A DNA stretch of 8,553 bases from an uncultured Lachnospiraceae bacterium. GTDB taxonomy: Bacteria > Bacillota > Clostridia > Lachnospirales > Lachnospiraceae. A program made the translations under genes and the position numbers. The notes under the pieces were generated by a model. It was not told the origin of the DNA, ran no database searches, and worked only from the letters and a program-made list of their open reading frames with translations. The stretch is from NCBI GenBank assembly GCA_934394615.1, contig CAKRRJ010000088.1:1-8553 (forward strand), in the 5' to 3' direction. Every line of letters begins with the position of its first letter. Positions within the stretch are counted from its first letter, which is position 1. Of this stretch, positions 1-5,855 are shown piece after piece.

Positions 1-1932
1 ATAATACTCCAGACGAAGTACCTGAATACCCACGATCAGCCCCTCCATGCCGCACACAAACAGGTTGCCAAGCACTATCACCAGCCAGTTAGGTGTTCCC
101 GCCTCGGCACCGGCCAGCATCAGAACCACTTCCATCATGGCCGCGTGGCTCACTGCGAAGGCGCCCACTCGGACAAAGGAAAGGGTGTTGGAAAAATAGC
201 TCAAACATACTTCAAACAGTTCAAACACGCCCTGTACAAAGAACATGCCCTTTTCCTCCGGCATGATCTTCGCGTGCTTCTCAGCCAGAGCCGTCAGGGG
301 CTCCTTAAAGAAGATCACCAGAAGCGGGATCACAAACATCACCACTAAAACTGCGGTGGCCGGAAGCACATGGCCGCTCATATACAGAATAATGGTCACA
401 GCCAGCGCGCCGTAAAATACGATGCCCGCAATGCCGTTGGTGTCAAAAAACGCTTTCTCCGTATCATGGCTTCTCAGACTGTTGATGACATTGAGTACCA
501 TGGTCATCAGAACAATTCCCATGCCCATGGCGATCGCCACGATAAACACTGTATTTAAATTTCCCACAAAGGGAAGATTCGTCATCGCGGTCTTCGGACG
601 CAGCCACAGCGGTTTGATGATATTTTCAAAACCGAATATGCTGCCGAAGAGGAAACCAAATATGGTGGAGAAGAAACCACAGCAGGAAATGATGGCTGCC
701 AGGTTCATCTTCTTTGCCCGGTATAACAGGTAACCGCCAAGCATCAGGCACAGTCCCTGCCCTGCATCACCAAACATGAAACCGAACAAAAACGAATAGG
801 TCAGGCCCAGAATGATGGTCGGGTCTATCTCTTCATAGGAAGGAAGCCCGTACATGCGGATAAACATTTCAAATGGCTTGAAAATTCCAGGATTTTTCAG
901 CTTTGTCGGTGGCTTGCTCAAAATATTTCCATGATCTTCCTCCACAAAACAGAATGTGTTATGATCCTGCTCCAGTTCCTTTCGGAATGCCTTCGCGTCC
1001 GTCTCACTCATCCAGCCGCAGAGGATGTAGAAGGTGTGGTCCTTATCCTTCGTGCAGGCCGCAAGCTTGCGCACATCAAAGTTCCTGGAGTAGGTCTCCA
1101 GTTTCCGGTACGCTGCCCGCAGTTCCTCTGTGTGGGACTCCAGCACGCTCCGGATCTGCTCGTCAATGCCTCGGATCTGTTCATAGATTCCGGCAAGCTG
1201 ATGTTCCAGCTCATGGGTGGCATCCTCCGGCGTTCCCTCATACTCATCCTGCAGGAAGAAACGCTCAAAATGCAGAGATGCATAGATCGCGTCAATCTTG
1301 TCGCAGAGCGGCTCCGGCACAAAGTACACAAGCCAGACATAATCCGCGTCCTCCTGGCACTTATGAACCACCGTGTCGATGGTGTCATACACATAATCCA
1401 TAAACTTATTGTAATATTCGTGGGTCATGCGGCCGAACCGGAATTTGATGTACTGAAAATGCATAATATCTTTCAGATCATAGTTCAGATCGGTAAACGG
1501 GATGACCCGGTCCATGGACTGCTCCATGCCCTGAGCCTGCGTTTCCAGTGCCTCTTTCTGTGTCCGAAGAGATTTGATCTGCTCATCCAGGCTGTGGATG
1601 ATGCTTACGGCATTCTCCACGGAAAGCTCGGCTGAGCCAGCGGTCTGAACCGGCACTGCCTGTTCACCGGAGCGCTTCGCATCCCCGGAATCCCTGCCAC
1701 GCGCACCACAGCTGTCTGCTGTCCCTTCGATCTCCTCCATCAGCGCCGCTGCCGTCTGCAGCTCCGCTTTATAAGGATTGATCTCCAGATACGGCCGCAG
1801 GTTTGCCACCGTTTTCAGTTCTGACAGAGCGTTTTCCAGCTGGATCTCATACTTTGAGAGATACTGTTCCACCACCCGGTCAATATCATCCTTCGGACCT
1901 GTGATACTTAAAAACTTCATTTTCTCTATCAC
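1..1932 (-). CDS. ntpI: V/A-type ATPase subunit I (a subunit), 3' end cut by window edge
   Basis: This is the membrane stator subunit of a V/A-type rotary ATPase, which forms the ion half-channels beside the K (c) ring. The frame is open for 644 codons from position 1932 to the left edge with no stop; family members of about 650-660 residues suggest only a short C-terminal piece is missing. Residues 1 to about 360 form the soluble, partly coiled-coil arm that contacts the peripheral stalk. From about residue 380 onward there are several hydrophobic segments, rich in Gly and Phe as in this family. Arg588, in the motif SFVRVGAFAVSHA (codon at 169-171), matches the essential channel arginine. 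I chose the GTG start at 1930-1932, giving MIEKMKFLSITG, because AGGAGG lies 8 bases before it; the ATG four codons later would be 20 bases away. Residues 70-104 are a Gly/Ser/Ala-rich low-complexity linker. The gene is third in the operon, 60 bases after subunit C. The sequence does not show whether the pump moves H+ or Na+. Confidence 0.95.
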   Translation of the reverse strand, partial: MIEKMKFLSITGPKDDIDRVVEQYLSKYEIQLENALSELKTVANLRPYLEINPYKAELQTAAALMEEIEGTADSCGARGRDSGDAKRSGEQAVPVQTAGSAELSVENAVSIIHSLDEQIKSLRTQKEALETQAQGMEQSMDRVIPFTDLNYDLKDIMHFQYIKFRFGRMTHEYYNKFMDYVYDTIDTVVHKCQEDADYVWLVYFVPEPLCDKIDAIYASLHFERFFLQDEYEGTPEDATHELEHQLAGIYEQIRGIDEQIRSVLESHTEELRAAYRKLETYSRNFDVRKLAACTKDKDHTFYILCGWMSETDAKAFRKELEQDHNTFCFVEEDHGNILSKPPTKLKNPGIFKPFEMFIRMYGLPSYEEIDPTIILGLTYSFLFGFMFGDAGQGLCLMLGGYLLYRAKKMNLAAIISCCGFFSTIFGFLFGSIFGFENIIKPLWLRPKTAMTNLPFVGNLNTVFIVAIAMGMGIVLMTMVLNVINSLRSHDTEKAFFDTNGIAGIVFYGALAVTIILYMSGHVLPATAVLVVMFVIPLLVIFFKEPLTALAEKHAKIMPEEKGMFFVQGVFELFEVCLSYFSNTLSFVRVGAFAVSHAAMMEVVLMLAGAEAGTPNWLVIVLGNLFVCGMEGLIVGIQVLRLEYY

Positions 1933-1940
1933 AAGTAACT

Positions 1941-1946
1941 CCTCCT
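1941..1946 (-). promoter_or_regulatory. Ribosome binding site of ntpI that decides the GTG start
   Basis: The minus strand reads AGGAGG, then 8 bases, then GTG ATA GAG AAA ATG. The spacing to GTG is optimal, while the spacing to the in-frame ATG is 20 bases, so GTG at 1930-1932 is the better start. Confidence 0.8.
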
Positions 1947-1955
1947 GTCTGCAAT

Positions 1956-1980
1956 GGTTTAACGCTCACCGCGTCAAACC
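1956..1980 (-). other. Intercistronic RNA hairpin between subunit C and subunit I genes
   Basis: In minus-strand RNA, GGUUUGACGC pairs with GCGUUAAACC around a 5-base loop (GGUGA). This gives a 10-bp stem with one G-U pair, which would be an A-C mismatch in plus-strand RNA. No U run follows, so it is not an intrinsic terminator. It ends 9 bases before the ntpI ribosome binding site and could act as an mRNA processing or stability element. That role is inferred. Confidence 0.45.
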
Positions 1981-1992
1981 GCTGCTTCAATT

Positions 1993-3036
1993 TTACTGCT
2001 TTGCCAGTAACCCCATAATCTCCGCCGCCGAAAGTCCGTAGCGGATTCCCTCCAGCGTTGTAATAATCTTTCGCATCTCCAGTTCTTTCCTGTACAGATA
2101 TGAATCCAGCACCGCCGGAGAATGCGGATAGCGGTGCCCGGCCTTTCCGTAAATCTGGTTTAACATCTGATTCGATAAAAGCTGGATATCCGGCATCTTT
2201 CCTGCCTGGATTTCTTCCTGCTTTCCATAAGGCGTTTCCTTTAACGCCGCGAAAAATTTCGCGTCATCCTCTGCCTCCACCAGCTGCTTCACCTTATCTG
2301 CCCGCAGCCGGTAATGAACCGGAATCAGCAGCGCGTAAATTTCTGCCGGAGATAACCGGTAAAAGCTGCGCGCCCTGTAGATCCACTGGATGTTTAACAG
2401 GTCCAGACGGCTTCCAAAGCAGGCATCCAGAATTTTCCGTTCCTCTTTGCTCAGGATCTTGCTTCTCAGTTTCCAGAGAGACTGAAAATAAAAAAGATCC
2501 AGCCGCAGTTCACAGTCAAACAAACCCGTCTGCCCATTTTCCTGCATCTGCGTTAACAGTTCCCCATATACGGTTCCCTCCAGCGCTTCCGTGAATTCCG
2601 AAAAATTCTTTGCCTTACAGAGCGCCTCCAGATCCAGGCTGGAATGCTTTTCAAAAAAATCCTGAAACATCGACAGATCGGATTCTCCTTCGCGCCCTCC
2701 CAGCATATGCCGCAGAAGTTTCTTAATAACTTCTACCTCATAATGCTTAAAGTAAAGATTCAGGAACCTTCTCTGTTTCACACTGGAAAAGCGGTAAAGT
2801 TTGGTAAAATCGCGGTACTCCGACTGGGTCAGAATCTGTTCCATATAACCCCGATGCAGCTTCGTGTCATCCAGACCATCAAACACCTCTGCGTACGCCG
2901 GCTGCTCTTTCAGATAATCTGCCGCGCTGCGGACATCCTGAAGTTCTGCCATCTGCTGAAACTGGTCCGGCTTTAACAGGCGGCTCTCCATCGCCCGCAC
3001 CTTTGTCGTAATTCCGCTGTAGGCCAAAAGCCCCAT
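1993..3036 (-). CDS. ntpC: V/A-type ATPase subunit C (V0D/AC39 family)
   Basis: This 347-residue soluble protein is the central-stalk socket that couples the rotor axle of the V1/A1 head to the membrane c-ring. Its length is usual for the family. It starts MGLLAYSGITTKVRAM, the typical opening of bacterial NtpC, where an early Tyr and an 'AMES/AMxxxLL' stretch begin the first helix. The rest is all-helical with repeated patterns such as 'LxxxYFKHYEVEVIKKLLR' (about residues 91-109), the recurring three-fold AC39 helical unit. The ribosome binding site GGGAG sits 7 bases before the ATG, inside the last codons of the upstream stalk-subunit gene. Only 4 bases separate that gene's stop from this start, so translational coupling is likely. 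Subunit I follows after 60 bases. Identification rests on the N-terminal signature, the length and the operon context. Confidence 0.93.
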   Translation of the reverse strand: MGLLAYSGITTKVRAMESRLLKPDQFQQMAELQDVRSAADYLKEQPAYAEVFDGLDDTKLHRGYMEQILTQSEYRDFTKLYRFSSVKQRRFLNLYFKHYEVEVIKKLLRHMLGGREGESDLSMFQDFFEKHSSLDLEALCKAKNFSEFTEALEGTVYGELLTQMQENGQTGLFDCELRLDLFYFQSLWKLRSKILSKEERKILDACFGSRLDLLNIQWIYRARSFYRLSPAEIYALLIPVHYRLRADKVKQLVEAEDDAKFFAALKETPYGKQEEIQAGKMPDIQLLSNQMLNQIYGKAGHRYPHSPAVLDSYLYRKELEMRKIITTLEGIRYGLSAAEIMGLLAKQ

Positions 3037-3040
3037 ACGA

Positions 3041-3352
3041 TCACTCCCTTATCAGTTCCTGAAACAGCTTTTTTACATAAGTTTCATGGTGAAGTTCATA
3101 ATTATTTTCCATCCGCGCAAGCTGTCTTTCTGCCTCCGCCTTCTGCTCAGACAATTCAGCGTTCATCCGGGTTTCCATTTCCCGGCGAAGACTCTGCACC
3201 TTTTTTTCAGTCTCTTCCTCTGCGGTCTGGTCAAACTGCCGGGTCTTTTCTTCCATCTCGGCAGCAAAGGCTTTCTTGCGCGCGGCGGCATCGTCCATGA
3301 CTGCCACAGCCGCGTTCTCAATCTCCGATATCCGTTTGATTACGGTATCCAT
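3041..3352 (-). CDS. V/A-type ATPase peripheral stalk subunit (G/H type)
   Basis: This 103-residue protein is predicted to be almost entirely a charged coiled coil. It opens MDTVIKRISEIENAA and has long runs of Glu, Lys, Arg, Gln and Ala with heptad-like spacing. That matches the small subunit (AhaH; NtpF in the Enterococcus hirae scheme, often called G or H) that pairs with subunit E to form the peripheral stalk between the catalytic head and subunit I. The ATG at 3350-3352 is chosen because AAGGAGG lies 6 bases upstream; the open frame continues to 3424, but those 24 codons look like leader, with no ribosome binding site. The gene is first in the operon and its stop is 4 bases from the subunit C start. 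Small coiled-coil proteins resemble one another, so the call depends on the operon context as well as the sequence. Confidence 0.87.
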   Translation of the reverse strand: MDTVIKRISEIENAAVAVMDDAAARKKAFAAEMEEKTRQFDQTAEEETEKKVQSLRREMETRMNAELSEQKAEAERQLARMENNYELHHETYVKKLFQELIRE

Positions 3353-3358
3353 TCTTGT

Positions 3359-3365
3359 CCTCCTT
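3359..3365 (-). promoter_or_regulatory. Ribosome binding site of the first ATPase operon gene
   Basis: AAGGAGG on the minus strand lies 6 bases before the ATG at 3352. It fixes the start and argues against the longer frame beginning at 3424. Confidence 0.8.
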
Positions 3366-3412
3366 GTCCATCTGGTAAGCGTATGCCTTAACCATTCCAC
3401 TATAAGTGCAAA

Positions 3413-3440
3413 ATTATACGGCATATAGACTCTCAGTTAA
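3413..3440 (-). promoter_or_regulatory. Candidate sigma-A promoter of the V/A-ATPase operon
   Basis: The minus strand shows a perfect -10 box TATAAT (3418-3413) and a -35-like TTAACT (3440-3435, four of six consensus bases) with a 16-base spacer. A start about seven bases after the -10 gives a leader of roughly 50 bases before the ATG at 3352. It is the best promoter match upstream of the operon. The -35 box is weak. Confidence 0.5.
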
Positions 3441-3471
3441 CATCATACTCTTTTGTTTCAAAAACGCCATA

Positions 3472-3582
3472 GTGAAAATGAAAGAATAACAATTTTTTAA
3501 CGATCTTTTTTTGTCAAAATGACGAAATGAATTTTCACGCATATAGAAATTTATGATACCACCCTGATATAGAGAATAACAA
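3472..3582. other. AT-rich upstream region of the ATPase operon with small repeats and a palindrome
   Basis: This stretch lies between the terminator of the DUF4145/SH3 gene and the ATPase promoter, and no credible gene is present. It contains a 10-base direct repeat AGAATAACAA (3483-3492 and 3573-3582, exactly 90 bases apart). It has an inverted pair GTGAAAAT / ATTTTCAC (3472-3479 and 3531-3538). It also has an imperfect 17-base palindrome at 3510-3526 (TTTGTCA-AAA-TGACGAA, 6 of 7 arm positions paired). These could be regulator sites, but no known operator is recognised. Confidence 0.3.
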
Positions 3583-3633
3583 AAACGGACGGGACAAAAT
3601 CTTACGCTCATGCGCTGCATTCTGCCCCGTCCG
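3581..3633 (-). terminator. Rho-independent terminator of the DUF4145/SH3b gene
   Basis: Arms 3619-3633 and 3586-3600 form a 15-bp stem around an 18-base loop. Two positions pair only as G-U in minus-strand RNA and would be mismatches in plus-strand RNA, so the element is directed to the minus strand. Five U residues follow (A run at 3581-3585 on the plus strand). It begins 26 bases after the stop codon of the 3660-4562 gene. Confidence 0.88.
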
Positions 3634-3659
3634 ATACCTCAGACTGTTTTCATATAATT

Positions 3660-4562
3660 TTATTCGGTTGTGAGGTACTGGCTTGCCACATAGGCTTCCT
3701 GCCCATTATAGAGGATGACCGCCCAGTCATCATCGTGGGCGCGCACATATTCTACGGTCACGCCCGCATTCAGCTGCCCGATCCGCTCAGACGACGTGCT
3801 CGGCTCCGGACGCACATTCAACACATCCGTTGTACGGTAAACAGGGCCGGTGCTCTCTGTCTCCTGTTCCTGAGCCTCTGTGGATTCCATGGTTTCTAGC
3901 GCGGTTGGTCCTTCCGTTTCCTTCGCTGCCTGGTCTGGTTTTACAATTTTCACTACCAGAATGAGCAGCACAATGCAGAGAACCGGAACCAGAAGCTTTA
4001 ACAGGGTATAAAGTGAAAAAGACGAATTACTCCGGCCAGACGAACGCCCACGGCTCCGAGTGGCTGCGGAACTGTTTTGTTTTCCTGCGTAATTTCCGCC
4101 CGAACTGCTGCCGCGGGCCGCACCTGCTGCGCTCCCCGCACGGCTCTGGGATGTCCCCTGCGCCGCCGGCCTCTTTGGTGCCGGTCTTACACCCTTTTTC
4201 GCATTGCGGTAATCATCCGCAAACGTATATACCTCCTGGGAAAGCATATGATATGCCTGATTTGCGCTGTAGGCATTGGAATCACCTTCATGAGCCGCTT
4301 TATTTCCGATCATGCGGATCTTGTGATAATGCTCACAGGTCGTTTTTGAAATCCACCGCTGCTCGTAAAGCAGATCGATCATGGTCTTTAAATCCATTTC
4401 TTCCTCAATACCGGCGCGCTCAATCAGCTGCTTCACCATAAATTCCAGTGTCTGACGCGCCTTTACCATGGACGCGTTGTATTCCCGCTGTCCGATCAGC
4501 CGCTCGGTATCCTTCACTCCCTGCTGGATCTTGTCCCAGCTGCTGTTTCCACCTATTGCCAT
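3660..4562 (-). CDS. Membrane protein with DUF4145 (HEPN-like) and bacterial SH3 domains
   Basis: This is a 300-residue protein with two recognisable domains on opposite sides of a membrane. Residues about 15-120 are helical and match the DUF4145/HEPN-like pattern, including KIRMIGNKAAHE at 81-92 (Arg83, Asn87, His91). Residues 123-181 are a basic linker rich in Ser, Gly and Arg. Residues about 186-207 are one strongly hydrophobic segment. Residues 209-240 are an acidic Glu/Thr linker. Residues about 241-300 form an SH3b domain with the hallmark LNVRPEPSTSSERIG and a C-terminal YVASQYL. There is no signal peptide, and the positive linker before the membrane segment favours an N-in, C-out topology, with SH3b at the wall. 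AAGGAGG lies 7 bases before the ATG. The gene is monocistronic, diverges from the exonuclease and has its own terminator. Its function is unknown; sensing or anchoring at the wall is a guess. Confidence 0.85.
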   Translation of the reverse strand: MAIGGNSSWDKIQQGVKDTERLIGQREYNASMVKARQTLEFMVKQLIERAGIEEEMDLKTMIDLLYEQRWISKTTCEHYHKIRMIGNKAAHEGDSNAYSANQAYHMLSQEVYTFADDYRNAKKGVRPAPKRPAAQGTSQSRAGSAAGAARGSSSGGNYAGKQNSSAATRSRGRSSGRSNSSFSLYTLLKLLVPVLCIVLLILVVKIVKPDQAAKETEGPTALETMESTEAQEQETESTGPVYRTTDVLNVRPEPSTSSERIGQLNAGVTVEYVRAHDDDWAVILYNGQEAYVASQYLTTE

Positions 4563-4576
4563 AAGGAGCCCTCCTT
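4563..4576 (-). promoter_or_regulatory. Ribosome binding site able to fold on itself before the DUF4145/SH3b start
   Basis: The minus strand reads AAGGAGGGCTCCTT directly before the ATG at 4562. AAGGA and TCCTT can pair as a 5-bp stem around GGGC, so the Shine-Dalgarno sequence and its spacer are complementary. This could reduce or tune translation initiation. The ribosome binding site itself is clear; the hairpin effect is inferred. Confidence 0.5.
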
Positions 4577-4604
4577 TGTGCCGCAGATATTCTCTCTTAC
4601 AATT

Positions 4605-4634
4605 ATACTATATTCCCCATAATTGCGCACGCAA
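4605..4634 (-). promoter_or_regulatory. Candidate promoter of the DUF4145/SH3b gene
   Basis: The minus strand shows TATAGT (4610-4605, five of six) overlapping a second -10-like TATAAT (4607-4602). A weak -35-like TTGCGT (4634-4629) lies 18 bases from the first. The -10 region is convincing by eye; the -35 is poor. Confidence 0.35.
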
Positions 4635-4654
4635 AAAAGCGCACATTTTTGTAT

Positions 4655-4671
4655 TGTAAGGAAACTGTAAG
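4655..4671. promoter_or_regulatory. Tandem TGTAAG repeats with 11-base period in the divergent promoter region
   Basis: TGTAAG occurs at 4655-4660 and again at 4666-4671, an 11-base period that puts both on the same face of the helix. This spacing is typical of sites for OmpR/PhoB-family response regulators. The pair lies between the two divergent promoters, about 20 bases upstream of the -35 candidate of the minus-strand gene and 27 bases upstream of that of the exonuclease. No regulator is named from this alone. Confidence 0.35.
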
Positions 4672-4698
4672 CTGCTGCAACAGAACTTCGCCCGACCC

Positions 4699-4727
4699 TA
4701 GGCAAAGCTTCTTCCGTATGTTATAAT
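4699..4727 (+). promoter_or_regulatory. Extended -10 promoter of the exonuclease gene
   Basis: TGTTATAAT at 4719-4727 is a perfect extended -10 element (TGn followed by TATAAT). A weak -35-like TAGGCA lies at 4699-4704 with 17-base spacing. Transcription would begin at about 4733-4737, at or within a few bases of the ATG at 4737. Confidence 0.7.
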
Positions 4728-4736
4728 ACCTTCATT

Positions 4737-5828
4737 ATGAAGAACTACATTGTATTTGACTTAGAATGGAATCAGAGCGCAAACGGGAAAGAACGTTCCC
4801 TGCCGCATTTTCCCTTTGAGATCATCGAGATCGGTGCGGTAAAGCTCAACGAAAATTTTCAGATGACGGACGAATTTCACCATCTGATCCGCCCTCAGGT
4901 GTACACCCAGATGCATCATGCCATCTCCGAAGTAACCCATATGGATATGAAAGAACTGCGAAACAGAGGAACGCTTTTCCCGGATGCCGCAGCCGATTTT
5001 ATTTCCTGGTGCGGAGAGGGTGCCGTTTTTTGCACCTGGGGCAACATGGACCTTCTGGAACTTCAGCGGAACATGGATCACTACAACATGGCAAATCCGT
5101 TTCCGAAACCACTTTTTTACTATGATGTACAGAAGCTCTATGGCCTGTTCTGCCGCGAAAACGCAAGGATTTCCCTTGACTCCGCAGTAGAAGAACAAAA
5201 CCTTCTGGAGGACCGCCCGTTCCACCGGGCACTCGACGATGCCTACTATACTGGCAAGCTGCTTACCATGCTCGGAAACGCTCCTGGTCCGGATGCCATC
5301 CTGCCGTTCTGGTCGGTGGATTATTACCGGCTCCCGGCCGATAAAAAAGAAGAAATCCGCATGACTTTCCCAGGATACTCCAAGTATGTTTCCCGCGTAT
5401 TTGACTCAAAGGAAGACGCCATGGAGGATAAGGGCGTCACCGAGATGATGTGCTACCGCTGCGGACGCATGCTCCGCAAAAAAATCCGCTGGTTTACTCC
5501 AAACCAGAAGACCTACTTCGCCCTGGCCTGCTGTCCGGATCACGGCTACTTAAAAGGAAAGATCCGCATGAAAAAAGTGGAGGGCGAATCCGTATTTGTA
5601 GTCAAAACCTTAAAACTGACCGATGAAGAAGGCGCCCAGTCCATCATCCAGCGCAAAGAAGATGTCCGCAAAAAACGCGCGGAGCGCAACCGCATGAAAC
5701 GCAAACAAAAGCAGGCCGAAAAAAAAGCCAGGAACGTTTCCGGCACTCCATCCAGTCCGGCCGCCGGACATTCCGCTTCCGGCCGACACCGTCATCATTC
5801 CAGATCCACTACAAAAAAACTTCCGTGA
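4737..5828 (+). CDS. DEDDh 3'-5' exonuclease (KapD-like) with Cys-rich module and basic tail
   Basis: This 363-residue protein has an N-terminal RNase T/DnaQ-type exonuclease fold, which removes nucleotides from 3' ends with two metal ions. Visible motifs are Exo I FDLEWN (Asp8, Glu10), Exo II WGNMDLLEL (Asp105) and Exo III HRALDDA (His163, Asp168), so the DEDDh set is complete. Family relatives (KapD, ERI-1-like) act on RNA or DNA; the substrate here is not known. After the domain (to about residue 180), residues 239-269 carry CYRC, then CCPDH, which looks like a zinc ribbon (Cys239, Cys242, Cys265 or Cys266, His269). Residues about 306-332 are extremely rich in Lys and Arg, and the end is His/Ser/Arg-rich, suggesting nucleic-acid binding. 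The start is fixed by the first catalytic motif at residue 8. No ribosome binding site precedes the ATG and no alternative start lies upstream before a stop. Its stop lies inside a terminator shared with dacF. Confidence 0.88.
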   Translation: MKNYIVFDLEWNQSANGKERSLPHFPFEIIEIGAVKLNENFQMTDEFHHLIRPQVYTQMHHAISEVTHMDMKELRNRGTLFPDAAADFISWCGEGAVFCTWGNMDLLELQRNMDHYNMANPFPKPLFYYDVQKLYGLFCRENARISLDSAVEEQNLLEDRPFHRALDDAYYTGKLLTMLGNAPGPDAILPFWSVDYYRLPADKKEEIRMTFPGYSKYVSRVFDSKEDAMEDKGVTEMMCYRCGRMLRKKIRWFTPNQKTYFALACCPDHGYLKGKIRMKKVEGESVFVVKTLKLTDEEGAQSIIQRKEDVRKKRAERNRMKRKQKQAEKKARNVSGTPSSPAAGHSASGRHRHHSRSTTKKLP

Positions 5829-5855
5829 CCATCACTCATGATCACGGAAGTTTTT
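5813..5855. terminator. Bidirectional terminator shared by the exonuclease gene and dacF
   Basis: Arms 5815-5828 and 5842-5855 are perfectly complementary over 14 bp (core ACTTCCGTGA / TCACGGAAGT) around a 13-base loop. An A run (5813-5819) on one side and a T run (5851-5855) on the other supply U tails in both directions. The stop codons of both convergent genes (5826-5828 plus; 5832-5834 minus) lie inside it. Confidence 0.9.

Noticed and set aside
931..1635. 234-codon plus-strand open frame
   Set aside because: It is codon-aligned antisense to the well-conserved subunit I gene, has no ribosome binding site and resembles no protein family.
2100..2594. 164-codon plus-strand open frame
   Set aside because: It is antisense to subunit C, and its Pro/Ser-rich composition is typical of a shadow frame.
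3353..3424. Longer N-terminus for the stalk subunit starting at 3424
   Set aside because: The extra 24 codons overlap the -10 box, lack a ribosome binding site and do not continue the coiled coil; AAGGAGG clearly serves the ATG at 3352.
3494..3517. Perfect TTGACA (3517-3512, minus) as a promoter -35
   Set aside because: No -10-like hexamer occurs at 16-18 bases; the nearest candidates are at wrong distances.
3414..3620. 68-codon minus-strand open frame in the non-coding region
   Set aside because: It runs through the loop and arm of the terminator at 3581-3633 and over the ATPase promoter, has no ribosome binding site and shows no recognisable features.
4625..4646. GCGCAC repeats with an A run as a terminator or CRISPR-like repeat
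   Set aside because: There are only two short copies, and the possible TGCGC/GCGCA stem has a 10-base loop and no U tail in a useful place; more likely part of the promoter region.
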